Source of the DNA: Amblyornis subalaris
Lineage: Eukaryota; Chordata; Aves; Passeriformes; Ptilonorhynchidae
DNA length: 64,000 nt
Direction: 5' to 3'
Assembly (NCBI GenBank): GCA_018881555.1
Contig: JACAXG010000002.1
Coordinates: 17,788,077 to 17,852,076, forward strand
The notes beneath the pieces are model-generated. The model worked only from the letters and a program-made list of their open reading frames with translations, was not told the DNA's origin and did not search any database. Made by a program: the position numbers and the translations under genes. Shown piece after piece: positions 23,501-32,134 of the stretch (position 1 is the stretch's first letter; each line of letters begins with the position of its first letter).

Positions 23501-26500
23501 TACATCAATATGGTGGAAGAAGTATTTGGCCAACCCCCAATATTTTTTACCATTAATTAAAATCTTCCCTAATGTGTTTTGTTTTCTTCTATGATAATTT
23601 GCCTTTGCCTCAAGTAAATCATAGGTGAACCACACAAGCTGAAACAATTTCTTAATGACTTGATTCTTGATGAGGACTCAGTGTGCTTTGTATAATGCAC
23701 CAATTTTTTAAAAAGTAATCAGATAATTATAAAATGGAAGGGCGGAAATCTGTGCAAAGCTCCAATCATAAAAGACATCTAATACTTTGATATGATTGAG
23801 CTAATTTACCAAAATGGTAACTAGAAAAATTGTGCCTTAGATGTTACATAGCAGTCATCAGAGGAACTAGTTCCTCTCCATGGAAGCACATTGCAAGTGT
23901 TGCAGTTGATAAGCAAATATGTACTTTGAATTAAAAGGAATGATCTTCTTAGGAAAGCAATAGTGTTTTCAACTTAAAGGTAAATCATGATGGTCACAAT
24001 GTGATATAAGGCTAAGGTATATAAAAATGCTTCTTTTCTAGCACCAAAGCCACATTTTGAAATCCTTGTGAAATTAGACAAAGAGGAATGCTGCTCAGCT
24101 CTGCCCGGACTCCTGCTATGCAGTGAGGATGAAGGGAATGATGAGACAGGGCCCAGGAGGTCACACACACCGTTAAGAAGACAACAATCCCAGTGTGGCA
24201 GGCTGCTGCTCTCTAACTGTGTCTTCTGCTGCCACTAATCCTGTGGAGCACTGGGTCTGTCTCATCAAGCAACCAAAGAAACAGGCTTAAGTATCAGGGA
24301 CAAGAAGGAAGTGTGCTGCTCCAGCAGCAGCCCCAGCACACAGAAGGACACTGGGTCCATCTCTAGATCAGTGATGTCCACAGGAGGCTCCCTAGGCAAA
24401 GGCTGTATTTGACATAATAGGGAGGCATTTCCCACAACATCATCTCTGTTAGTGTGCAGAGGAGGAGGCAGCAGGATCTGGGAGCAGGGGAAATCTCCAT
24501 TGCACATAACCAAGCATGCCTCAAACAGCAAGGCCTGCTTATCACCCATAGATACCACAGTGTTCTCATTAAATAACCCACTACCTCTTTCACTTTCATA
24601 GCAGGGAATAATGCTAGCGAATCACATATTAAAAACCCAGACTTTCCTTAACATCACTTTCACTTGCTGTACCTCATTGCAAGTCAGCTTCCTCAAAACC
24701 CAGAGCTGCACAGCTCTAAAGCTTTGACTTGGGCCTCTTTCTGCATGATTTTCCTGTCATATTTAGGAGAGCTGGAGAAGAAATAACTCTGATTTTAATC
24801 ACCTTATTTCATGAATAATCATACAGTTCATTTTTATAACATTGCTATTGCATTATTTAATTTGACAATGGCCCAGCTGTAAATGTCTGCATTTCTCTTT
24901 TTGTATCCCTGACATCTGGCTGAGGAGAGTCTAAAATCTCTTCCTGAATTTTGCTCTTTTTTTTTGTTCTCTTCTAAAAAGGCAAGTGCACTGTAATTTC
25001 AGGACTCTAAGATGGTTTCATCTTGAAGGCAAGGAAATAAATAGAAACNCATTTGCTGATAAGACACAAGTCTGAAGATTGCTGTGTCACTTACCTCTGA
25101 TGAAACAGAGGCTGTCTCCCTTCCCTAGATCCATTCAGATAAATCTATCTTGAACTGGAAACCACACAACAAAAAATGACATGCTTCTAATTCTCCTGGC
25201 CTGCACACCTGCCCACTTTATCTGTGAGACAGGTTGACCCAATGCAGGTCACCAACAGAAGGTCACACTAAGGATGGGGTTGATTAAGAAGCAAAACCAG
25301 TTGTTCAGAAAGCCTGGTATTTGTTGTTTCCTTGAAGAAGGAGGGCTGAGTATGACTTCAGCATGAATTATTTTAATTGGTGGTTTTACAGACTTATGCA
25401 TAGGCATGAAGAAAGCTTTAGCTATTGGAATAGTCTCTTATTTCTAAAGTCTTCTGACTTTAGAGACTTAGNGGAAAAGAATATATGAAATTGATATCTT
25501 CCAGGAACCACCATTCANTATCATTGTACCTGCATGAATGAATGACAAAAAAAGTTTTACAAAAGCAAATGAAAGGCTGGCGAATCATTTCCTATGTCAT
25601 ACAGACACCTGCACATCCATCAGGCAGGATTATCCAGAGGAGGGGCTGGGTTCGCAGGCTGCGGTGGTGAGGAGACTTCAGAGCAGACTGATCTGCTCTC
25701 AGAAGAGAGCTGAGATGGGGCACCACACTCTAGACACAACATCCCCTCCCCTTCTCCACTTCAGACAATAATCTGGGCAGATTTTGGTACTGTAAAATCC
25801 AATGTAAGTGTTTCTAACAGGAACTGTATCCAGAGACAGGATTTCCTTAGGTTTTGTAGAAGTTCTGCAGAGCACATAGTGCAAAAAGGCACAAAATGGA
25901 CATAATCCTACAGTGACAACTTGTGAACAGAGACTCTGAGAGCTCTTCCTTCCATTCAAATTGGAACAGAGTGGTTTAAAACTCGTAACCACAGAATCAC
26001 AGGANGGGTCAGGTTGGAAAGGACAACAGAGGGTCATCTGGTCCAACCTCCCTGCTCAAGCAGAGTCATCCCAGAGCACACGACACAGGATTGTGTCCAG
26101 GCAGTTCTTGAATATCTCCAGCGAGAGAGACTCCACACCCTCTCTGGGCAACCCATTCCAGTACTCAGTCACCTGCACAGTAAAGAAGTTTTTCCTCAAT
26201 CAGGTGGAATTTCCTGTGCATCAGTTTCTGCCCATTGCCTTGTGTCTTCGTGGTTGGCAACAAATAACACTGTCCTGAACAGCAATACAGTTAAAAGTTT
26301 GCACATAGATGAAGGATTCACTTTTATTGATGCTTTCTGTATCATCTCTTAATTTCACATATCTGATTCCAAGCAAATCATCATTAATTTGGTACAACAT
26401 CTTCTTATACTTTATTCTTCCTTACAGAATCTTTATAGACTTAAAATACCCTCCTTCTTATTTTCCTAAGAAGCTAAACGGCTGATATTTTCAGGGACCA

Positions 26501-29500
26501 TCCCAACCTTAATCCTNGTAGGTTTTGGGGTTTTGGTTTGGTGGGTTCATTTTTTTTCCGCATGAGTTTTGGGCAATCTGTTTTCACTGCATGGAGCTGT
26601 GAGAAGATACCTCCGGAGTCCACTACAGTTCTCACCCCTTCAAATCGCTCCCACCCTAATGTGGGACACGGGGTCCCAGCAATGTGTACGTACCACAATA
26701 TGCCCTTTGGCCATGAACTTCAGCTAAACTGGAGGTCCTCCAAACCTCTCTTAAAGTTGGTCTGGGCTAACAATCCATAGATGCCCTCAAGACCAAACAT
26801 GTCTGTTCTGGCTTTGCCAGTCTGNATTTCCAAAGTCTTGTCTCCTTTTCAAATTCACCATTGCCTCTTCAGAGAAATCATAGGCATTGCCTCCAGAGAA
26901 AAACACATCCTCCATGCAGACAGGGAATGTGCAAAAATTGCAAAGAACTAGCAATGCTGTCGGTGTGGGTGCCTGGATATTCACATCTGTGAAAAGAAAC
27001 AGCTCTTACTGCCTGGAATTTCTGAGTGATTTTAAGCAAAAAAGCAGAAAAACAGATGACACTGAGAAACTGTACGTGTATCCAGATGCTGTGCTTGACA
27101 GAGCCAAAGACTTGCTTAGTAAGGAAGGGGTTATAAGATACATATGTACTCCCTACAGTGCTCCCTACAGTGATGCAGGATGTTGTCCAGGCTTTTCTTC
27201 ATAAATTCTGCCTTCCCAAGGAAAAGGAGTGTAATCCCCAGAGAGCAAGAGGAAAACACCCATCCAACCTGTCCTAGAACAGCTGTATATGTGCTGAGGG
27301 AGAGGAGGAGAGAGCACATACCATGTTGAGAAAGCAAGTGTATTCATGTAGTGAGGGAATGCTCTGGGAAAAGAGTTCTCACTCTCTTTCTCTTCCCTTT
27401 TGGGCAACTACACGGTGCACAGTGAGCCAACCCTCAGTGGTTTTCTACAATGCATAGCCTTATTTCTAGACACCTTCTCAAAAGGCTAAGAGAAGAGCTA
27501 ATGGATGCTGTGGGGGAAATACCATGACAGGCATTTAAAGCAGTTTTTAAAATAACAGAAATTTACATATTTAAATTGTTTATAAATCTATAAATTATAC
27601 ACTATGTTATATTGTACATCTATTGTATGACAGCTGATGCTTTTGGAAGATGCTTGGAGAGAACTGTTTGTTCTAGGAATAGCACAATGGGCCATTCCAG
27701 TTGATGCTAACACTCTACTGGCTGTATCTGGTAAGAATTGCACAATTTAATGACTTTGTTACAAAAATTACCATAAAAATACATTACTGAAAAAAGAACA
27801 ACATGTAAAGAATAACAAATTCCTTCTGAACAATAGANCATACCTGTCATTTATAAATCTATATTTAAATGCAAATAATGTTGTTTTGTTGTATTCATGA
27901 CTGCTTGCATTGTCATTTAAATGCAAATTACTGTGTTTGTTATCATCCAAGAGAAGATTTTATATTAACTTTCATACAATATAGTCAGTTTACATGGAAC
28001 CAGATAGACAAGTGTGACAATAGAGAGGATATTGATACAGAGGATTTTGTCAGAAATCAATATAAAATAAAGCAAATGCCTTTAATATTATTTATTTCAT
28101 CTGTTTCTGTTTCAGGCATGAACGGTGACAATACAGATTCTCAGAAGCTGAATAAAATTATTTCAGAAATACAGGCTTTACAGGAGGTTGTGGCTAGATT
28201 TAGACAACTTCGGCTAGATGCCACTGAATTTGCCTGTCTCAAATGCATTGTCACTTTTAAAGCTGGTAAGCAGAAAGAATCTCTTGCTCGTCTGGTCTGA
28301 TAACTATGAGGTTGCTACTTTAAAGAAAAAATGATGTTTTAAACCAGGCATAGCTCCGTATCACCTAACAGGTTTCCTGGTATTGAATTCCAGTAGTCCT
28401 TGCTGCATTTTGAAAGGCTGACAGTGGAGTGCTGGGGAACTAATGGGAACATTTAATTTCCATTGATAGCACTAGCTGAACTGTTTTGACCCACCCAAGA
28501 GTCAAGCTGAACTAGTAACTGATCTGCTTTCCAGTGCCCACACACAGTGGTTCCGAACTGAGGAGTTTCCGAAACGCGGCCGCCATTGCAGCCCTTCAAG
28601 ATGAAGCCCAGCTCACCCTGAACAGCTACATTCATACCAGGTCAGTGGTGTCTTCTGTCAACACTTCTTGCAGGTGTGAGGGTAAAATCCTGCCCTCATT
28701 GTATGGAAGGCGGCATTTGAACTGACTGAAATGGGGACCAGGCTGTTAGAGTGCGTATAGGTTGGCTGTCAGCCTGCTGGGATTTGGCATTTCTGACAAA
28801 ATAGAACCATAGAAAATATTGGAAAGGACCCTGCAAATCACCCAGTTCAGCCATTAACCTAACTCTGCCAAGTCCATCATGAAACCATGCCCCCAAGTGC
28901 CACACCTACACATCTTTTAAATACCTTCAGGGACGGCGACTCCACCACTTCCTTGTGCAGCCTCTTCCAATGTTTGACAACATTTTTGGGAAAGAAATTT
29001 TTCCTAATATCCAAACTAAACCTCCCCTGGTGCAACTTGAGGCCATTTCCTCTTGTCCTATAGCTTGTCACTTGGGAGAAGGGACCAAAACCCACCTCAC
29101 TACAACTTCCTTTCAGGTAGAGAGTGATAAGGTCTCCNCTGAGCTTCCTTTTCTTCAGACTAAACAACCCCAGCTCCCTCAGCTGTTGCTCAGAGGATCT
29201 GTGCTCTAGACTCTTAAGCAGCTTTGCTGCTCCTCTTTGCATGTGCCCCAGCACCTCAGTGTTTTTAAACAAATAGAAAATTGCTAAAAGGAGAAATCTT
29301 CCTCTGGGAAGTGATACTTGCTGTGGAACACTTTGCAGTTCAGAGGGCTACATTTTCCTCTANATTTTGTTCAATTAAATACCACTAAAAGTCATGCTCA
29401 AAACATCACATCTCAGACCAGTATGAGCGCTTTTCACTCATGATCTCCAGTTCCCATATAATCTCCCCCATCCTGAAGACAGAGAATCCAGGACACAAGG

Positions 29501-30841
29501 AACTTGAGTGGCTCTTCCAAGATGCTACCCTGAGTTTGTGCTCAGGTTGAAATAAAAAACCCCAGAATTTGTGAATCCCAATGTGGTGCTGCAGCAAAGT
29601 CCTCCAGTTGCAGGGGAGGTCGATATATACAACAGTGGGAGATAGAGTAGTGGAAGAGAAACTTTTATACCATTTCTTCCTTCTGAAACTTTGATTTGCT
29701 GTCACAGCAGCTCTGTCAGGCAACAGTTCTATCAGTATCAGAGATTAGATTCCCTTCCAGGCATGGCAACTTTTCCACTGCATTTCTGTTTTGCTGGAAG
29801 CATTTAGATACTGTGCTAAACAATATATATTGTAAATTATATCCTTTTACAAGGGAAAAAATGCTGTCCACTGACAGGGCTCTCACTTTGACTGCTTTGA
29901 GACAGGGCTTTCAGCTTGTGTTTCATCCTCAGACTTGAATTCACCCTCCTGCCAGTGTCACAGCTGTATCGGCCCTTTGATCTCAGTGTCCTCAACAGGA
30001 TGCAAGAGGGAGAACTCTGAAGAAATAGTGTGTTTCTCCAAACAACCTACTCCTTTTAGGGAGACCACTGTAAGCAGAAGTTTGAGAATCACTGGTGTAA
30101 AGTCAGCATAAGCACAGCTAGAATGTACATTCTATGTTGTGTTGGCTTCAAAAGCTGGGAGAAAGGATGGAAAATATCCAGCCATTAGCTGGGGACAAAC
30201 ACAGCTTCTTCAACAAAAATTTTCCTTACAAATGTCAATTGGTATTCAATATATGTGTCAACCAAAAGGGGGCAAAGTGATTACCATGACAGTCCAGCTA
30301 GGTTTAAACCGTACTTTAAATGACAGGGTAGTTATTGCAGGTCAAGCTCTTCCCTGAACTGCATCACGAACATTGTTGTTGTATCAGGGACACATTAAAG
30401 CAGGCCCAGTCTCTCTACTGCTGCTGCTTTAGGGGAATAAACAAAGGGGCTAAACAAAACTCGGAAACCTTGTCCTATATTCTGCTGACTGCCACTGAGA
30501 GTTTTCCTTGGAGTCAACCTTCTTGCTCACACAAGTACAAAACACAGGGTTTGGGCACAGGTAGCACCATCTGTACAATTCAGTAAATATTGGTCTTGTT
30601 CTACAAAATAAAATACTTCCTTTGAAAAAATACTTTAAAACTTCAACAACATTCTTTCTCTCTCTGTCTCCCTCCCAGGTATCCCACACAACCCTGTCGT
30701 TTCGGAAAACTTCTATTGCTTTTACCAGCTTTACGTTCAATTAGTCCATCTACAATAGAAGAAGTGTTTTTCAAAAAGACCATTGGGAATGTACCAATTA
30801 CAAGACTGCTTTCAGATATGTACAAATCCAGTGACATATAA
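14561..30841 (+). CDS. NR2E1: NR2E1 (TLX, tailless homologue) orphan nuclear receptor, complete coding region in nine exons
   Basis: Join 14561-14585, 19999-20144, 20883-20970, 21239-21474, 22770-22916, 27634-27730, 28116-28265, 28535-28640 and 30679-30841. This totals 1158 nt, 385 codons plus TAA, the usual TLX length. All introns are GT-AG and the frame is open throughout. The protein has an N-terminal C4 zinc-finger DNA-binding domain (residues about 14-86), a short hinge, and a ligand-binding domain from about 165 ending in the AF-2 helix ([10 protein letters not shown]). Finger I cysteines are 16, 19, 33 and 36; finger II are 52, 60, 70 and 73. The P-box is CDGCS, and the D-box has seven residues between C52 and C60, both typical of the tailless group. 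Established for the family: a nuclear repressor that binds AAGTCA half-sites, recruits LSD1/HDAC and atrophin corepressors, and maintains neural and retinal progenitors. The only coding ambiguity is N at 22856 (residue 194, Phe or Leu). The tailless P/D boxes and the start MSKPAGSTS separate it from NR2E3. Confidence 0.98.
17930..18110. promoter_or_regulatory. Candidate conserved block in NR2E1 intron 1
   Basis: A non-repetitive AT-balanced stretch in a GC-rich intron. It includes TCATTTAGGG, TGCTCATTGGAGG, TCATTAAGTTAACAC and CCCTATTGTCTGCC. The character suggests a conserved regulatory element; this is inference. Confidence 0.3.
18420..19140. repeat. Gapped polypurine microsatellite, (GAGAA)n to (GAAAAA)n
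   Basis: About 97 bases of a nearly perfect GAGAA pentamer array run into Ns at 18517. After the gap a GAAAAA hexamer array runs from 19042 to about 19135, then degenerates into purine-rich sequence to about 19210. Different units flank the gap, so at least one transition is hidden. The tract is purine-only on the + strand. Confidence 0.95.
18517..19041. other. Assembly gap, 525 Ns
   Basis: A continuous run of N inside the microsatellite in NR2E1 intron 1. Translations through it are meaningless. The true length is unknown. Confidence 0.99.
19999..20144 (+). CDS. NR2E1: NR2E1 exon 2, first zinc finger (residues 9-57)
   Basis: The acceptor is TTTCAG at 19993-19998 after a pyrimidine tract; the donor is CAG|GTACCA. 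The exon encodes finger I with the P-box [10 protein letters not shown] and the first cysteine (C52) of finger II. It ends in phase 0 after Gln57, inside the D-box. Confidence 0.97.
20145..20882 (+). other. NR2E1 intron 2
   Basis: A 738-base GC-rich intron between the two zinc-finger exons, inside the D-box coding sequence. The 3' half (20520-20870) is extremely CpG-dense. Overlapping long open frames on both strands reflect composition. No repeat was recognised. Confidence 0.8.
20883..20970 (+). CDS. NR2E1: NR2E1 exon 3, second zinc finger (residues 58-86 and one base)
   Basis: The exon begins GGGGGTTGC after the acceptor AG at 20881-20882 and reads [20 protein letters not shown] onward to NMNKD. 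It supplies C60, C70 and C73. The donor is GATG|GTACCT, phase 1. Confidence 0.97.
21239..21474 (+). CDS. NR2E1: NR2E1 exon 4, C-terminal extension of the DBD and hinge (residues 87-165)
   Basis: The acceptor CCCCACAG is followed by CG GTG CAG, giving [20 protein letters not shown], the T/A-box and hinge. The Ala/Pro-rich stretch at about 112-126 is where I would expect most lineage divergence. The exon ends phase 0 in AQPTPK before GTCAGC. It is GC-rich, unlike exons 6-9. Confidence 0.97.
21475..22769 (+). other. NR2E1 intron 4
   Basis: A 1.3 kb intron marking the change from the GC-rich 5' half of the gene to the AT-rich 3' half. I recognised no repeat or exon in it. Confidence 0.75.
22770..22916 (+). 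CDS. NR2E1: NR2E1 exon 5, start of ligand-binding domain (residues 166-214)
   Basis: The exon encodes [19 protein letters not shown] and then the nuclear-receptor signature region [18 protein letters not shown]. The N at 22856 leaves residue 194 as Phe or Leu; Phe is expected from the family. The donor is CAG|GTAAGG. Confidence 0.97.
23360..23455. repeat. (TCC)n-rich pyrimidine microsatellite
   Basis: An imperfect CTCCTC/TTCTCC array about 95 bases long, pyrimidine-only over most of its length, in NR2E1 intron 5. Confidence 0.85.
24780..24910. promoter_or_regulatory. Candidate intronic enhancer block (NR2E1 intron 5)
   Basis: A compact stretch with homeodomain-like TTTAATCACC, ATGAATAATCAT and TTTAATTTGA, a SOX motif ACAATGG (24865-24871) and an E-box CAGCTG (24874-24879) three bases further. 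Resembles vertebrate conserved non-coding elements; not verified. Confidence 0.35.
25990..26276 (-). mobile_element. CR1 LINE fragment, 5' truncated, minus strand
   Basis: It begins with the reverse complement of the CR1 3' tail (CACAGAATCACAGGA, then GGTTGGAAAGGACAACAGAG). It continues through the CR1 C-terminal region, where phrases such as CTCTGGGCAACCCATTCCAG are typical. Inserted antisense in NR2E1 intron 5. Confidence 0.9.
27634..27730 (+). CDS. NR2E1: NR2E1 exon 6 (residues 215-246 and one base)
   Basis: The acceptor is ATGACAG. The exon encodes [20 protein letters not shown] and continues to LLAVS, the helix 4/5 core of the ligand-binding domain. The donor TCTG|GTAAGA is a strong consensus site in phase 1. 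Confidence 0.97.
27731..28115 (+). other. NR2E1 intron 6
   Basis: A very AT-rich 385-base intron. It contains two perfect POU octamers (ATGCAAAT at 27869-27876 and 27921-27928), each within the same 14-base word, and a SOX core CATTGT at 27908-27913. Confidence 0.75.
28116..28265 (+). CDS. NR2E1: NR2E1 exon 7 (residues 247-296 and one base)
   Basis: It starts GC ATG AAC GGT after TTTCAG and encodes [20 protein letters not shown] through [10 protein letters not shown], the middle helices of the ligand-binding domain. The donor is GCTG|GTAAGC. Confidence 0.97.
28535..28640 (+). CDS. NR2E1: NR2E1 exon 8 (residues 297-331 and two bases)
   Basis: The acceptor TTTCCAG precedes TGCCCACACACAG. The exon encodes [20 protein letters not shown] through LNSYIHT and ends in phase 2 (ACC AG|GTCAGT). 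Confidence 0.97.
28641..30678 (+). other. NR2E1 intron 8
   Basis: A 2.0 kb intron containing a minus-strand CR1 at 28800-29265. The remainder (29280-30670) is AT-rich unique sequence in which I see no exon. Confidence 0.75.
28800..29265 (-). mobile_element. CR1 LINE fragment, minus strand
   Basis: The minus-strand frame reads [13 protein letters not shown], then [27 protein letters not shown] and [20 protein letters not shown]. This is the C-terminal part of CR1 ORF2. There is one N-interrupted codon and small losses. The 3' tail is at about 28800. Confidence 0.95.
30679..30841 (+). CDS. NR2E1: NR2E1 exon 9, C-terminal coding part with AF-2 helix (residues 332-385)
   Basis: The acceptor CTCCCAG is followed by G TAT CCC. 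The exon encodes [20 protein letters not shown] to the C-terminal [14 protein letters not shown] and TAA at 30839-30841. Its AT-rich base composition contrasts with exons 2-4. Confidence 0.97.
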
Positions 30842-31682
30842 ATTACCTTAAAATAAACAATCAGGATGGACAGTTTTGAGAAGAACTTTTATCTATGGAG
30901 AATAAGCCTCAACTAACAAAATCTACAGGAAGCATAAGCCTGGGAATGTTTAGTCCTTAAACTCATTGACAAAAAATACCCCAGTAGATATGATTCTGCT
31001 GCTGTGAACAGAGTGATTTAGATCATGGAGAGAATGCTTTGTTCTACAGAAAAAGTGAAAGTGGTTGGAATTTGGCTGCTATTCCTGTTACTACAGGATG
31101 GAGGCAATTCAGATGCCAGTCATAGTTAACAAAGACTCTGCTATTCTCTCATTTAACTGGCAGATGTGAGACAAAATGTGAAAGAAGGTACTTTAGGTTG
31201 TTCAGTATTTGGAACNGGGTAACCAAACTTGGCTTCTGTTGTAACACAAGATGCGGTGGCCTTCAGATTTGTTTTAAAAGTAGCCTATGTTGGGAAAATG
31301 TTTTTAATATGATAGGCAACATTTGAGACCAAGTTACCAAAACATTGCTTCTGCTATAATACATCATGAAGTGGCCTTCAGAACTGATTAAAAGGTAGCT
31401 TATGACGGCAGCTCCATTCTTCCTACAAAATGAACTGGTGATCTTTGATGTGGATGTCACCACAATTTGTTCGGTTAACATCTCAAAGACAGAAGAGCTT
31501 TATACATTTCTTCCCCGACCTTCCCTCCTTTTCCACACACGCAGACATACATTCACACACACGTACACACACACACCTGAAAAGAGACAAGTCAAGAAAG
31601 GAAGACTAAAACAGCAAAACCAAATACAATGGAGATGACCGCTTCAGTGACCTGCCGGCTGTCCCGTTGGCACAGTGCTGAA

Positions 31683-31689
31683 ACCAAAG
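31683..31689 (+). promoter_or_regulatory. miR-9 seed match ACCAAAG in NR2E1 3'UTR
   Basis: This heptamer complements miR-9 nucleotides 2-8. Reciprocal miR-9/TLX repression through the TLX 3'UTR is established in mammals. Here the match is seen and function is inferred. Confidence 0.55.
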
Positions 31690-32107
31690 GCAACGGTGGC
31701 CAAACTCTTTGTCGATGAGATGTGCAGAGAAATGAAATGACTATAAAAAAAATCAATGGAAGGAATTTTATTTCAAAGAAATAAAGGTTGTTGACTGATA
31801 CAATGCTAACAATTTCCAAAAGTCTCCAATGCCTTTTAGAAAACTCCAGGTTCTAATTTTGAAGCCTTGTTCGCCTACACCCTCTCACACACAAAAATGG
31901 TATAAGCTGCTTATTTGATGTATGAAAAATGTAGAAAAAAACATTTAAAGATAGCTGCTGTACTTTTCAAAATTTGATTTGTTATTAGTAACTAGCACTG
32001 AGAAAGATCAGCACTTGGACTATCATAGAATGAGTAAAACTTTTCCTGTACAAAGTGGATTAACCGATTTGTGAAGTTAAAAAGTTGTACTCATTGTATT
32101 TACAAAG

Positions 32108-32113
32108 AATAAA
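32108..32113 (+). terminator. NR2E1 polyadenylation signal AATAAA
   Basis: A canonical hexamer in an AT-rich context, 1.27 kb past the stop and followed by a T-rich stretch. Cleavage is expected near 32125-32135. Confidence 0.65.
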
Positions 32114-32134
32114 AATATATTGAATTTAAACTAC

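Larger units (their letters stand above)
22917..27633 (+). other. NR2E1 intron 5
   Basis: A 4.7 kb AT-rich intron. It holds a pyrimidine (TCC)n tract at about 23360-23455, a possible enhancer-like block at 24780-24910, and a minus-strand CR1 fragment at about 25990-26275. The remainder is unassigned unique sequence. Confidence 0.75.
30842..32130 (+). other. NR2E1: NR2E1 3' untranslated region
   Basis: It runs from the stop to just past AATAAA at 32108-32113. It includes an early AATAAA 10 bases past the stop (30852-30857), another at 31780-31785, a CA-rich run at about 31535-31577, an imperfect direct repeat (31218-31289 and 31331-31404) and a miR-9 seed match at 31683-31689. The end is inferred from the signal. 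Confidence 0.7.

Noticed and set aside
14561..30841. NR2E3 as the identity of the nuclear receptor
   Set aside because: The start MSKPAGSTS, the 385-residue length, the D-box and the SNX3/AFG1L neighbours all indicate NR2E1.
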